This document shows positions 54,796 to 64,000 of a stretch of DNA of 64,000 bases, piece after piece. Made by a program: the position numbers and the translations under genes. The stretch is from positions 1 to 64,000 of the forward strand of contig NZ_QNRI01000007.1 in assembly GCF_003315295.1 (NCBI RefSeq), read 5' to 3'. Within the stretch, counting starts at the first letter, position 1. The number at the start of each line of letters is the position of its first letter. The notes under the pieces were generated by a model, which ran no database searches, was not told where the DNA came from, and saw only the letters and a list, made by a program, of their open reading frames with translations. The DNA is from Paraliobacillus ryukyuensis (GTDB lineage: Bacteria > Bacillota > Bacilli > Bacillales > Amphibacillaceae).

Positions 54796-57700
54796 TTACG
54801 TAAACACACGCTCTCTCAGTTCGATAGACTCAAATGTATTTTCAGCAGCTACTTCATACATCAATTCAATCAGTCTTGCATGATGCGTGAAAAATATAAC
54901 TTGGGTATAGTTCGATAAATCTAGTAATAGCTTCAAAGTTTCTTTCGAACGTTCATCATCAAAATGCACAAGGATATCATCGACAATAAATGGAATCGGC
55001 TCGTTCTCTGACACATATTTTTTAATACTTGCGATGCGAAGTGCCAAATACAACTGGTCAGTGGTCCCGTCACTCATTCCCGATATTCTTATCTTTTCAT
55101 CGTTACGAATTCCCATCATTATCGGTTGATCTTTTTCATCAAAATCGACATCAATACCGTCAAAGGAATGCAAAGTCAATTGTCTAAAAAGTTCACTTGC
55201 TTGTTTCATAATTGGACTTTGATTTTGTTCACGATAATACTCTATCCCTTTTTGTAATATTAAGGAAGCTAGCTTATGATTGACATATTGATCGGTTAAC
55301 TTGGCGATGTTAGCTAACACACTTTCCTTTTCTTCAGCAGCTTGCACCGCAGCATAGTTAGTTCCTTCAATCTTATCTTTATATTCTTGTTTCACTACAC
55401 CATGTTTTTGTTCAAGCTCAGATCTTGTTTTATCTAACTCTTGTTTTTTTCTACTTATTTCAGCTAACTGGTGATCAATTTCATCATGATTAGCATTGTT
55501 TGCTTCTGCTAGGAGTTGCTCTAATGTTAAGCCATCTCCTATTTGTACAATTTCTTCTTCTTTTTGTGCCAGATCGACTTTTAGTGTTTGCTTTTGTTTC
55601 GATGCCGCTTCTACTTCAACTAATTCCGCTAATGTGTTACATCCAGCTTGTTCCATTAACTGGTTTAATGTTTCGTTTGCATTTTTCATGACATTGTCAG
55701 CTTCTTGTTTTTCTTGTTCCAGCTCTTCTTTTCGGGTAGTTAGATTCACACGTTTTTCTTTATCCAATTGTGCATTTTTTAACTTCTCATACATTTGTGT
55801 CACAAACATATCTGTAGTCATATCTGGAAAAGAGGAGGATAGACTTCCCTTCAAATTTTCAACTTTTTGCTCAAAACTATTGATCTGGTCTTTGACTGTT
55901 TTTATGACTGCTTCGTTTTGTTGCAATTCTTCATAGTGTTGCACAGCTGATTCAAATGTTTCTAACAGATCAGTTGCAATCGTTGGCATCGTATCTGCTG
56001 CTAGGGGTAATCCTTCTAGGGACTTTATCCATTGTTTATTCCACTGCTCCATTTGCGTATCAATATCAGCTTGTCTTTCTTTTGCATCAGTTAATTTATC
56101 TGCTAACTCTTTTGTTCGCGCTTGTAAGTTGATTCGATCGTTTGCTAGTTTCATAATATGCTTTCTAATATTTTCTGCTTTATCAAGCAATTCAACCAAT
56201 GTCAGTCCTGATGGCAGTGTAGCGAAAACATGTAGGGAGCTGCGCAATAGATCGATACATTTATCCCGTCGCTCTATTAATCTAGCAATTTCCTGTGCTA
56301 GTTTCTGCTGATTTACTATTAAACCATAGATATGGTCATACTGTTCTTTCCATTCAATCATTTCACTTGGTGTCAGTGGATCAATAGTTGCTGGGCGCCA
56401 TTCTTTTTGCCAATTGGCTTGCCATGTTGCTTGTTCTTCCTCTACTTTAGCGTCTTCTGTTTGTAATGCTGCTAGATTTTTTCTATTAACCTCTAGGTCA
56501 GCCATCAGTTTATTCTTTTCGCCAAGCTTTTCTGCTTCTCTTCGCATCAAGTCAGCAGTATCATCTGTTTTATTCATGCTTTTTTCAAAAGCTAAATCAA
56601 GGGGCAGTCCTTGTGTGAATGCTTGTAGTTCTTGATCATCGACAGGGTGATCATTTAATTTATTTCGAATGACCAACCAGCCTGCATCACGCTGGTGACG
56701 TAATTGTTGTAACAGCGATTCGGTCGGGATATCAGCTAATGATTCTAGTTCTCGCATTCGCTTTTCGTTTGCTTCTATTGCTTTATTTTCTTCTGCAATC
56801 TTTTGTTTAAGCAGTTGCCGTTCTTGCTTAAGCTCTTGCTCTTTTTGCTCATACTTCTTAATCGTATTTTTTAAATTCGGCACCGGTAATTGTACCAGTT
56901 GATTACTTGTACCGTCCCAAAGTGAAAGTCGATGGATTAAGTCAGCTATTTCTTGTTCTAATTGGGTCAATTCTAGCTGTTTATCATGAAGCTGCGTTTC
57001 TAATTTCCCTTCTTCTTTCACTTGATTAATCGCATTTTCCAATGTCGAAACATCAACTGTTTCATCAAGTTTGTCCAATTGTTCGTTATGCTTTGCTAAC
57101 TCTTGCTCGAGGTCAGCAACTTCCTTTGTTACCCTTTTTCTTTCTTGTTCTAATAATGGATATTGTTTACTTAGCTCTCGGATCTCTCTCTTATTCGCTG
57201 CAGCAATGCGGTACTTCTCAATATCTGCTAGATTTGTATTCGTTGCATCGATATCTTTTAAAGTAGCTAGCACTTGTTGCTCAAGCTGACGTTGCTTTCC
57301 TTCTAAACTAGGTAATTGCTCACGGTTATTTCGATAACCATCAAGTGCACGATTCAGTTCTTCAATACGCGCTTCTTGCTCAAGTATCGCGGTTGGAACA
57401 GACAGATTCTCGATCTGTTGTTCAATTTGCTGTAGTTTCTCGACTAATTCTCGCCCTTTCTGTTCAGCGGTTTCTTTGCGTTGTAGGGCTTCGTTTTTGT
57501 ACTGTTCCACTTGCTCAGGCATATCTGGCGTGTCACTTAACCTGCTCAACTTTTCGATCAATTGATAGCGAAGAGCAATCTTAGGTAATGTTTGTTTTAA
57601 GCGGCGAAATTTTGTTTCTTCGATGCCTAATGCTTTTACTTCTTCTTTTAAGTCTTCGATTTGTTTTTTGCCATCTGAATAGTTTTGTTCTAACTGTTTC

Positions 57701-58314
57701 CATTCCTGTACTTTTAATTGATTTTCTGATATTTGTTTGGACAGTTCCTTTTCTTGCTTAATCGCCTGGTTAATGGCTGGTTTTGAACCACTTTTCAAAT
57801 ATAGATTTCGAGCAGTATTATCCAATTCATCTAAAACATCACGGAGCTCACTGATTCCAGATGCCGCTGAGAATAAGCTTTCACCTACATTACCATCACT
57901 TTGAAATAAGCTTTCTCCACCTTGACGCAAACGGACATGATCAAGGGCAAACATATTGGTAAATTGCTGTTCACTCATTCCATCAAGAAACGTTTGCACT
58001 TCTTTTTCTTCTAGTGGTTCATTTTCTTCATTAAGTGCTGTATTCTTACGACCTTTTCTACGGTAGAAGGCTAATGTTTCCCCATTCTGCTTTCTAAGTT
58101 GCCCACCAATCCGTAGCTTTTGATTACTATGGAGGAAAGAGTCTGTTGTTTGTTGTGGAAAACCATACAACAGATTAGATACGGAGCGAAGAATTGTGCT
58201 TTTTCCTGCTTCATTAGGCCCGTAAAGAATATGAAAATTCTTAGCATTATCAAATGGAAGTTCAAAATCCGTAAAATGACCAAATGCTTTTAAATTTAAG
58301 TGATCAAACCGCAT
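54796..58314 (-). CDS. yhaN: YhaN-like SMC/Rad50-type ATPase
   Basis: The 1,172-residue protein has Walker A GPNEAGKST (residues 32-40) at the N terminus. About 800 residues of coiled coil with a central hinge follow. The C-terminal half-domain has the signature ISGMSDGTTDQLYLALR and Walker B PFIVDDILVHFDD. It resembles SbcC/Rad50 and B. subtilis YhaN, being somewhat longer than the latter as recalled. It works with the YhaO phosphoesterase, encoded immediately upstream with a one-base overlap (TAATG). The predicted role is DNA end processing or repair. Confidence 0.9.
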   Translation of the reverse strand: MRFDHLNLKAFGHFTDFELPFDNAKNFHILYGPNEAGKSTILRSVSNLLYGFPQQTTDSFLHSNQKLRIGGQLRKQNGETLAFYRRKGRKNTALNEENEPLEEKEVQTFLDGMSEQQFTNMFALDHVRLRQGGESLFQSDGNVGESLFSAASGISELRDVLDELDNTARNLYLKSGSKPAINQAIKQEKELSKQISENQLKVQEWKQLEQNYSDGKKQIEDLKEEVKALGIEETKFRRLKQTLPKIALRYQLIEKLSRLSDTPDMPEQVEQYKNEALQRKETAEQKGRELVEKLQQIEQQIENLSVPTAILEQEARIEELNRALDGYRNNREQLPSLEGKQRQLEQQVLATLKDIDATNTNLADIEKYRIAAANKREIRELSKQYPLLEQERKRVTKEVADLEQELAKHNEQLDKLDETVDVSTLENAINQVKEEGKLETQLHDKQLELTQLEQEIADLIHRLSLWDGTSNQLVQLPVPNLKNTIKKYEQKEQELKQERQLLKQKIAEENKAIEANEKRMRELESLADIPTESLLQQLRHQRDAGWLVIRNKLNDHPVDDQELQAFTQGLPLDLAFEKSMNKTDDTADLMRREAEKLGEKNKLMADLEVNRKNLAALQTEDAKVEEEQATWQANWQKEWRPATIDPLTPSEMIEWKEQYDHIYGLIVNQQKLAQEIARLIERRDKCIDLLRSSLHVFATLPSGLTLVELLDKAENIRKHIMKLANDRINLQARTKELADKLTDAKERQADIDTQMEQWNKQWIKSLEGLPLAADTMPTIATDLLETFESAVQHYEELQQNEAVIKTVKDQINSFEQKVENLKGSLSSSFPDMTTDMFVTQMYEKLKNAQLDKEKRVNLTTRKEELEQEKQEADNVMKNANETLNQLMEQAGCNTLAELVEVEAASKQKQTLKVDLAQKEEEIVQIGDGLTLEQLLAEANNANHDEIDHQLAEISRKKQELDKTRSELEQKHGVVKQEYKDKIEGTNYAAVQAAEEKESVLANIAKLTDQYVNHKLASLILQKGIEYYREQNQSPIMKQASELFRQLTLHSFDGIDVDFDEKDQPIMMGIRNDEKIRISGMSDGTTDQLYLALRIASIKKYVSENEPIPFIVDDILVHFDDERSKETLKLLLDLSNYTQVIFFTHHARLIELMYEVAAENTFESIELRERVFT

Positions 58315-59579
58315 TATCTAGCACCCTCCTTCGTTTGAAAATAATATAAAATTAAGTCTTCTACTTCTTGTAACCTATCTTTCAACGCAGATGAATCAGA
58401 AAAATGAAAACCATCTTCCCCATGTTTCACTTCATAAGGTAAAGCATGATAGATATCTTTGAACTCCTCTAACAGCAATTGTAACGTTTCTTCGTCTTCT
58501 TTCACGTTTTCTAAAAACTCTAAAATCGTTGCCACAGGAGTATGTTGTTCCTTTAATTGATCCAAATCAACAAGACGAGTGGTGTTGAATTTAATTTTTT
58601 CAACCCAAACATCTCCTAAGGTTATCGCCATAGAACGAAGGTTATTCATCACATACTCTTTGTTAACAATTAATTGATTGTGCATTGGACTTGCACCTGT
58701 TAGCTGAAAACGAACAGCCAAAAACCTGCCATCTGTTTGTTGTTGTAGTTGCTCTAATTGCATTCTCGCTTCTTCGATGACATCTTCCATTGTCTCAGCA
58801 AAAGAGACATCCACCGTACAAACTTCCCACCGGATAACATCTATTGCTTGGTGTTCATAAGCATCAATACTTCCATCTTTGACATGCACAATCGTACAGC
58901 CCTTTTCGCCAGTCTCACGAATATGCCTCCCTTGAATATTTCCTGGAAACAGAATGACTGGATCATATGCATGCAATGCTTCTCGTAAATGAATATGACC
59001 TAAAGCCCAGTAATCGTAACCTTTAGCGATCAAATCCTCGACTGAACAAGGAGCATAATTTTCGTGCCCTTCTCGTCCTGTTGCACTTGTGTGTAGGATT
59101 CCAATATTTAAGTACCCTTCCTTTTTTCGAGGATAATCCTTTGAGAGATTTTCTGTTACCGACCGTGTCATAAACCCTTGGCCATGTAGGGCAACTTTTA
59201 ATTCTTCATCTACTTCGGTTGTAGGTTGATGTACCGGAAATTCCTTCACATTATCGGGGAGCTTTAACTCCTTGGTAATGATACTTTGCGCATCATGATT
59301 TCCACGGATCATATACACATTAATACCTGCTTGTTGTAAACGCGTCATCTGTCTGACGAAAAATAAACCGGTATTGTAATCTTTCCAATCCCCATCATAC
59401 AGATCACCAGCAATAATTAGAAAAGAAACATTTCGTTCGATTGCTAGATTAACTAAATTTTTCAACGCTTCTCTCGTTGCATTTCGGATATCTTCTATCG
59501 GTGCACCTTCATACTTTTCAAGACCTTTAAGCGGACTATCTAAGTGGATATCAGCAGCGTGTATAAACGTAAATGACAT
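58314..59579 (-). CDS. yhaO: YhaO-like metallophosphoesterase (SbcD/Mre11-type)
   Basis: The 421-residue nuclease-like protein has calcineurin-type motifs HAADIHLDSPL, IAGDLYDGD, RGNHDAQS and a later ALGHIHL. It forms the nuclease partner of YhaN. AGAGGAG lies eight bases before ATG 59579, preferred to an ATG 21 bases upstream. Confidence 0.9.
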   Translation of the reverse strand: MSFTFIHAADIHLDSPLKGLEKYEGAPIEDIRNATREALKNLVNLAIERNVSFLIIAGDLYDGDWKDYNTGLFFVRQMTRLQQAGINVYMIRGNHDAQSIITKELKLPDNVKEFPVHQPTTEVDEELKVALHGQGFMTRSVTENLSKDYPRKKEGYLNIGILHTSATGREGHENYAPCSVEDLIAKGYDYWALGHIHLREALHAYDPVILFPGNIQGRHIRETGEKGCTIVHVKDGSIDAYEHQAIDVIRWEVCTVDVSFAETMEDVIEEARMQLEQLQQQTDGRFLAVRFQLTGASPMHNQLIVNKEYVMNNLRSMAITLGDVWVEKIKFNTTRLVDLDQLKEQHTPVATILEFLENVKEDEETLQLLLEEFKDIYHALPYEVKHGEDGFHFSDSSALKDRLQEVEDLILYYFQTKEGAR

Positions 59580-59893
59580 ACTGTTTCTCCTCTCTGTCAA
59601 TTTCCTATTTGCGGTCTATTAGCTTTATAGATAAAAACTCTTCATTACTATATTTAAACACAGATTACGCCTACATTTCTTTAACAAATACTTCTATATT
59701 TCTGTGTATTTAACCTTCTATATCTTTAATCTTACCAAAAATCTGTTTATTAAGTTATCTATATGGTTGCTGACTTGATGTTTTATCCATTTTAACGTCA
59801 CTATTGTTTTCATATAAAAAAAATGAAACTTCCTAATTGATAGAAGTTCCACTTTATTTCTTAGTAACTAACTGAACGAACCCTCTAATTACT
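59580..59893. other. intergenic region
   Basis: AT-rich, with no gene seen. It holds the yhaO promoter region, without a clear consensus, and on its right side the hairpin that ends the methyltransferase fragment. Confidence 0.4.
59815..59850 (-). terminator. terminator downstream of the methyltransferase fragment
   Basis: GGAACTTC / GAAGTTTC with a 10-base loop, followed on the minus strand by a T-run. Confidence 0.6.
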
Positions 59894-60328
59894 TTACATG
59901 TATCTTTGCACATCTTTTACGAACAAATTAGAAACAGAATTTACTACAATATCAAAATATTCTTCTTCGAAATCACTAAGATCCGACATATCTCCTTGTA
60001 TTGTTTTCAGAGTTAATCCATCACGTTTCGCTACCTTTTCATCTTGTTCTAGTTGCTTTTTAGATATATCAGTAACTATTACATCTGCTCCAGTGGCCGC
60101 CAAAACGGGACCTTGTTGCCCACCACCTGATGCTAAGCAAAGTATCTTTAACCCTTCTAATGATTTTGGAAACCATTGTCTAGGAACTGCTTTTTCTGTG
60201 GTGACTGTGATTTCCCATTCACCTGACCTACTTTTTTCTATTATATTACTACTTACAGATTGAGTATATCTAGAGCCTTCCTCTACCTTTTTATCCCAAG
60301 CATTACTGTTCTGTTGTGTCGTGTCCAT
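59894..60328 (-). pseudogene. class I SAM-dependent methyltransferase, 3'-truncated
   Basis: The 144 codons cover the N-terminal extension and the SAM-binding half: ILCLASGGGQQGPVLAATGADVIVTD (glycine-rich motif I and acidic strand two) and IQGDMSDLSDF. It ends FVKDVQRYM, where relatives continue into the second half of the Rossmann fold for about 100 residues. A rearrangement at about 59900 has removed the rest. AGGAGG precedes ATG 60328. Catalysis is unlikely. Confidence 0.75.
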
Positions 60329-60365
60329 TGTAATTCCTCCTAATTATCTATTTGCATAGTAAGAA

Positions 60366-60656
60366 TACATTATTAAGTATTGAATGTCGGTTCTTAACCA
60401 ATCCTGCACCTTTAGTTGTATATCCAATAGCTTTATCTAATTGGGCTTTTGTTAATCGCCCCATTCCTATAGTTTGTTCTTGTCAAGGTCTCTTGCGACT
60501 AAGACACATACTTGTTCGTTGCTTCCACGTTTCTTAGCTGAACCGCTCATTTACGAGGGGTTCTGTCTTTAATCTTTCTTTATTCTTTTTCAGAGTACAA
60601 GAAATAAGTCTCGTCCATTTCAACGATACGTTCGAAATTCGCTAATACATACCTAT
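60366..60656 (-). mobile_element. IS1595-family (ISXO2-like) transposase remnant
   Basis: Three frames on the minus strand carry recognisable DDE transposase pieces: ANFERIVEMDETYFLYSEKE, then AKKRGSNEQVCVLVARDLDK, then IGMGRLTKAQLDKAIGY. They are separated by stops and frame changes. Only the middle of the transposase remains. Its edge abuts the serine hydrolase stop codon. Confidence 0.75.
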
Positions 60657-61690
60657 TTTAAGTTTTTTATTTTCACCAATTCTTCTTCTATTCCACTCAT
60701 TATATCAAATGCTCCATCCGACTTATTCGAACAAACCACTACTTTAATGGATAAATCAGGATAATAAGCAGAATGAAAGCTAACCCCTGGATCATACCCC
60801 ATAACGTGGTATTTAAGAATATTGTTATTTGTAGTCTTTTTAATCCAAATACCATAGCCATAATAGCCACTGTCATTGACTTGTATATGAGTGGATAATA
60901 GTTTATTTGTGTACGTTTCATTTAAAAGTTGAAAATTCATAAGTGCTGTCCACAACTTAGCCATATCATTAGTAGTTACATAGGCACCACCATCTGAACC
61001 ACCTTTTACAGGTAATGAATAAATATTTGTTTTCCAACTTCCATCAACTTTATCAATATAGCCTAATGCTGTATTTGCCGGTAAAGCATCAAATGCAAAA
61101 TACCCAGAATGCTTCATATTAGCCTGATTAAAGATGTGTGCTTGAATATAATCAGAGAATTCAAGTCCACTTACCCGTTCAACAATTAATCCTAATAATA
61201 TGTAACCCGCATTATTATAATGAAACGATTCTCCTACTTTTGCTCTCATAGGTTCATCTTGAAACAAGGGTAAGAAATCTTCTAACTTTTTTATGTGATA
61301 CATCGGATTTGTAACCCAAAGTTCCTCAAAGTCATCCATTACATCTTCGTCGAAATAATCTGGTATACCTGAAGTATGTGTCAGTAAATGATGGACAGTC
61401 ACTTTTTCATCAACGTGTTTTAATTCAACATCAAGATGGTCCGTCAATTTAGAGTTAAAAGAGATCTCTCTCTTTTCAACGAGTTGACAGATTGCTATGG
61501 CAGTAAACAGTTTACATCCAGATGCGATTCCAAAACGTGTTGCAGAATTATTTTTTATTTGATCAGAACGATTTGCATAACCAAAGTTTTCTTCTGCTAA
61601 CACCTTAACTTTGTCTTCAACTGATACTGAACCTGAAAAATCAACCTTGTTTTGAATATCTATAATCTTCTCTTGTATATTTTTGTTCAC
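60653..61690 (-). CDS. beta-lactamase-family serine hydrolase
   Basis: The 345-residue class C beta-lactamase/DD-peptidase-like protein has the nucleophile motif S57-G-C-K60 (GIASGCKLFTA), YNNAGY as the YxN box, and HVMGYDPG near the usual third motif. There is no signal peptide, so it is probably a cytosolic esterase or peptidase, not a resistance enzyme. The start is GTG 61690 after GGGAGG. It lies between transposase and other gene remnants. Confidence 0.85.
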   Translation of the reverse strand: MNKNIQEKIIDIQNKVDFSGSVSVEDKVKVLAEENFGYANRSDQIKNNSATRFGIASGCKLFTAIAICQLVEKREISFNSKLTDHLDVELKHVDEKVTVHHLLTHTSGIPDYFDEDVMDDFEELWVTNPMYHIKKLEDFLPLFQDEPMRAKVGESFHYNNAGYILLGLIVERVSGLEFSDYIQAHIFNQANMKHSGYFAFDALPANTALGYIDKVDGSWKTNIYSLPVKGGSDGGAYVTTNDMAKLWTALMNFQLLNETYTNKLLSTHIQVNDSGYYGYGIWIKKTTNNNILKYHVMGYDPGVSFHSAYYPDLSIKVVVCSNKSDGAFDIMSGIEEELVKIKNLK

Positions 61691-61882
61691 GGCTATTCCT
61701 CCCGTTAATTAACTATTATTCATTTATTAACCTTTTAAATAAAATAGGAGTACATTTGAACAAATAGATTCTGCCTAACTCTATTCCTATTTATTATTGT
61801 TCGATTATCATCATTGGTAAAGCCCCTTTCCAAATCAATGTTTTAACTATCACAAAATATTTCAAATTCTTATCCTGACTCT
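61691..61882. other. intergenic region beside decayed gene
   Basis: No gene is seen. It probably holds the serine hydrolase promoter. The region from here to 62486 is about 800 bases without an intact gene. Confidence 0.4.
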
Positions 61883-62115
61883 TTATCTGACCCTACCGGT
61901 TGTTTCAAAATTATTTACTTCATCATTTTGTGAGTAGAAATAAATTCTTTTCCCTTCCTTATCCAAATTCATTCCCAAACTCAATGTTACTTCCTTTATT
62001 TGCTCGTAATAAAACAATAATAAAATCTGCTTCCAATACAGCATTTCTTTCTTGCTGTCCTATTTCTTTTAAGTCCTAAATCGTTGAAGTTCAACGCTAC
62101 ATAAAATTTTTTCAT
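61883..62115 (-). pseudogene. nucleoside 2-deoxyribosyltransferase-like gene, decayed
   Basis: From ATG 62115 the frame begins KKFYVALNFND. A deletion and frame change lead to DLKEIGQQERNAVLEADFII and KGSNIEFGNEFG. After another shift comes GKRIYFYSQNDEVNNFETT. These blocks occur in this order in nucleoside 2-deoxyribosyltransferase-like proteins, with the conserved glutamate in the EADFIIVLL region. About 50 N-terminal residues and the C terminus are missing. Confidence 0.6.
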
Positions 62116-62486
62116 AATGACAAATCCCCCTCAACACTTAAACTTGACTCACAAAATTAAAATCCTTCTTAAACGTTACTGCTTCGTTACTTTAAGTGCC
62201 TTAATTCACAAAGTAATTAATATTATTAAAAACCTTATTCATATATTCGCCAGGTAAGCCATCTATTTCACATATCTTTTCCGATATTAATTCCTTTTTT
62301 GAAATATTAATATACGTTTGTTTATTCAATCTTCTTTTTCAACTTAATTCAGTTTAGCATATTATTCCAATAAAAAAATCACATTATTACAGAAACAAGC
62401 TATCTTTTACAAGTTGATTGGTATGTTATCTTGCACAAAGCAAAAGCTAATAGGGAATATAAATCTTGTGAGAAGAGGACGTTAAT
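62116..62486. other. intergenic region upstream of the MBL-fold gene
   Basis: No gene is seen. AT-rich, and presumably holds the promoter of the next gene, though no strong consensus stands out. Confidence 0.35.
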
Positions 62487-63326
62487 ATGACGAATGTAGA
62501 TAATGATTTTTCTAAGAGTCACCTTCCTTTTTATAGTTTATATAGTGGAACGGGACAAGAGGTGACAAGTGATTTATATCAATTTACAAATCAAATAGTG
62601 AATCTGTTTTTTTACGGCGATCCTTATTCTACTGACTGGGTGTTGATTGATGCAGGTATGCCACATGGAAAAGAAAAAATTATGGCTGAGGCAGCAAGTC
62701 GAATGGGACATCAAAAAGAACCAAAAGCAATTATTCTGACGCATGGTCATTTTGATCATGTGGGAGCATTAGAGCCTTTACTTGAAGTGTGGGAGGTTCC
62801 AGTATACGCACATGCGCTTGAAATACCATATTTAACAGGAAAAGAAAATTATCCAAAAGGAGATTCAACAGTTCATGGTGGATTAGTCAGTGCGTTATCC
62901 CCATTGTTTCCGAATCACGGAATTGATATTTCATCATCCATCCAACCACTGTCGGAAACAGGGGTTATCCCATATATGCCAGGGTGGCAATGGATCCATA
63001 CGCCAGGTCACACCCCAGGTCATATTTCCCTTTATCGTGAACAAGATGGCACATTGATTGCTGGAGATGCTTTCGTAACTGTTAAGCAAGAATCATTGTA
63101 CAAAGTGGTCACTCAGAAAAAAGAAATTAGCGGGCCGCCAAAGTATTTCACACAAGATTGGCACGCTGCGAGGCTTAGTGTAGAAAAGTTGGCTAAACTG
63201 CAACCCAACATCGCAGTGACAGGCCATGGTCTACCAATGGAGGGGACAGAATTGCACTCATCATTAAAGCATTTAGTCGATAATTTTGATGAAATCGCTC
63301 TGCCGGGAACGAAACGAAATCATTAA
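62487..63326 (+). CDS. MBL-fold metallo-hydrolase
   Basis: The 279-residue metallo-beta-lactamase-fold hydrolase has the two-zinc motif THGHFDHVGAL (HxHxDH), HTPGHTPGHISL, the bridging Asp in LIAGDAFVT and the final His in VTGHGLPM. Relatives include glyoxalase II-like and lactonase-like enzymes; the substrate is unknown. GAGGAC precedes ATG 62487. It is monocistronic with a strong terminator. Confidence 0.88.
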   Translation: MTNVDNDFSKSHLPFYSLYSGTGQEVTSDLYQFTNQIVNLFFYGDPYSTDWVLIDAGMPHGKEKIMAEAASRMGHQKEPKAIILTHGHFDHVGALEPLLEVWEVPVYAHALEIPYLTGKENYPKGDSTVHGGLVSALSPLFPNHGIDISSSIQPLSETGVIPYMPGWQWIHTPGHTPGHISLYREQDGTLIAGDAFVTVKQESLYKVVTQKKEISGPPKYFTQDWHAARLSVEKLAKLQPNIAVTGHGLPMEGTELHSSLKHLVDNFDEIALPGTKRNH

Positions 63327-63364
63327 AAAAGTCAGTGAGGATGCGATGCCTCACTGACTTTTTT
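63325..63364. terminator. bidirectional terminator
   Basis: AAAAAAGTCAGTGAGG / CCTCACTGACTTTTTT between convergent genes. Confidence 0.92.
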
Positions 63365-63381
63365 AAGTTTGAAAATATATG

Positions 63382-64000
63382 TTACAAGAAATGAATAGCA
63401 ATAAACCCGGATACACCGATTAGTAGCCCATAGATGATAGCAGGTACTAACGTCTTTTGAATAATTTCGCCTTCTTTTCCGGTTAAGCCCACCACTGCAC
63501 TAGCTGCTACCACGTTATGCACACAAATCATATTTCCAGCACCTGACCCAAGCAGTTGAGAAGCTAAGACGATATTGTGATCCAAGTGAATATGATTTGC
63601 TACACTGTACTGAATTGGTGCAAACGTTAAGGTAGATACTGTCGCACTACCAGTAATAAAAGAACCAAGCTCACCTAAAAATGGTGCGACAAAAATCCAA
63701 ATTGACCCTAAATTATTAGCAAACGTTAAAGCAATATATTGTGGCATGCTAGCTAAGTCATTTGCATTAAGTCCAGAATTACTAAAGACTTGTACCATTG
63801 TTAGTGTAGCTAACAAGGCAAAGCCAGTTGCTCTCATGGTAGAGACCGATTCCTTCGCTGCCTTTGTAAATGAAGAAAAGGGTTTACGCTGAATGAGCAG
63901 CGCTAGTAATGCCGCAATAGTTAAAATCGATCCAGGAGAATACAGGAATAGCCAACTAGAATTTATCGCATCTATTCCTAGTATGTTATTCCATGAAAAA
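63382..64000 (-). CDS. lctP: L-lactate permease LctP family, 3' part
   Basis: The frame is open from 63382 to the window edge, about 206 residues of the C-terminal part of an LctP permease (full length about 550). Characteristic segments are FLGELGSFITGSATVSTLTF, SQLLGSGAGNMICVHNVVAA and the terminal helix after KTLVPAIIYG. It imports L-lactate or glycolate with protons. An internal ATG at 63837 is not the start, because the frame continues upstream (SWLFLYSPGSILTIAALLAL). Confidence 0.9.
   Translation of the reverse strand, partial: FSWNNILGIDAINSSWLFLYSPGSILTIAALLALLIQRKPFSSFTKAAKESVSTMRATGFALLATLTMVQVFSNSGLNANDLASMPQYIALTFANNLGSIWIFVAPFLGELGSFITGSATVSTLTFAPIQYSVANHIHLDHNIVLASQLLGSGAGNMICVHNVVAASAVVGLTGKEGEIIQKTLVPAIIYGLLIGVSGFIAIHFL

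Noticed and set aside
60352-60537. Plus-strand ORF of 61 codons
   Set aside because: It is antisense to recognisable IS1595 transposase pieces.

Overview
The window is low-GC, dense DNA from a Bacillota genome, most likely a Bacillaceae of the Oceanobacillus/Virgibacillus/Gracilibacillus type. That placement is inference. It rests on AT-rich codon use, strong AGGAGG Shine-Dalgarno sites, YhaNO, a BceRS/BceAB-type module, a CsoR-CopA-CopZ operon, LXG/type VII secretion genes and a SpoIIS-like toxin-antitoxin pair. No rRNA, tRNA or CRISPR array was seen.

Layout. 1-7.1 kb: ferredoxin, a LysR regulator with an NmrA-like oxidoreductase, a YerD-like FMN glutamate-synthase homologue, pyruvate oxidase and a DUF4396 membrane protein. 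7.1-16.3 kb: the wreck of a type VII secretion locus. A 5'-truncated essB and an essC split by frameshifts precede an intact LXG effector module (DUF5082, DUF5344, LXG toxin with a glycine-zipper C terminus). Next come a membrane protein gene (putative immunity) interrupted by an in-frame stop, and two DUF5085-type genes. 16.5-21.8 kb: a lipoprotein, a DUF3267 protein, the dhaKLM dihydroxyacetone phosphotransferase operon, small ORFs, and a SpoIISA/SpoIISB-like pair whose toxin gene carries an in-frame amber codon. 22-25 kb: an aldo/keto reductase whose 3' end has been replaced by a decayed serine recombinase, then an M48 protease. 25.6-31.2 kb: a sigma54 activator and a FabK-like reductase / OFA-type MFS / CoA-transferase operon preceded by a sigmaA-type promoter and two CRP/FNR-type palindromes. 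32-36.7 kb: a four-gene ABC-2 export operon.

36.9-38.3 kb: a yybP-ykoY (Mn2+) riboswitch controlling a CaCA-family cation exchanger, with four alternating sequence elements that explain the switch. 38.4-40.2 kb: a frameshifted NERD gene and a striking 52-bp tandem repeat (about 16 copies, no indels). 40.2-46.2 kb: a small membrane protein, a LysM-NlpC/P60 hydrolase, a DUF2207 protein and the copper operon. 46.3-50 kb: an operon of a transporter with two M20-type amidohydrolases. 50.2-54.7 kb: a peptide-antibiotic sensing and detoxification module with a YxdJ-type operator on the kinase stop codon. 54.8-59.6 kb: YhaN/YhaO. 59.9-62.1 kb: a graveyard (truncated methyltransferase, IS1595-type transposase remnant, decayed deoxyribosyltransferase-like gene) around an intact serine hydrolase. 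62.5 kb to the end: an MBL-fold hydrolase and the 3' part of a lactate permease gene that runs off the window.

The most notable theme is that the interbacterial-conflict and toxin genes are largely broken by different lesions (nonsense codons, single-base frameshifts, 5' truncation), while the toxin partner in one case (LXG) and the antitoxin in the other (SpoIISB-like) remain open.
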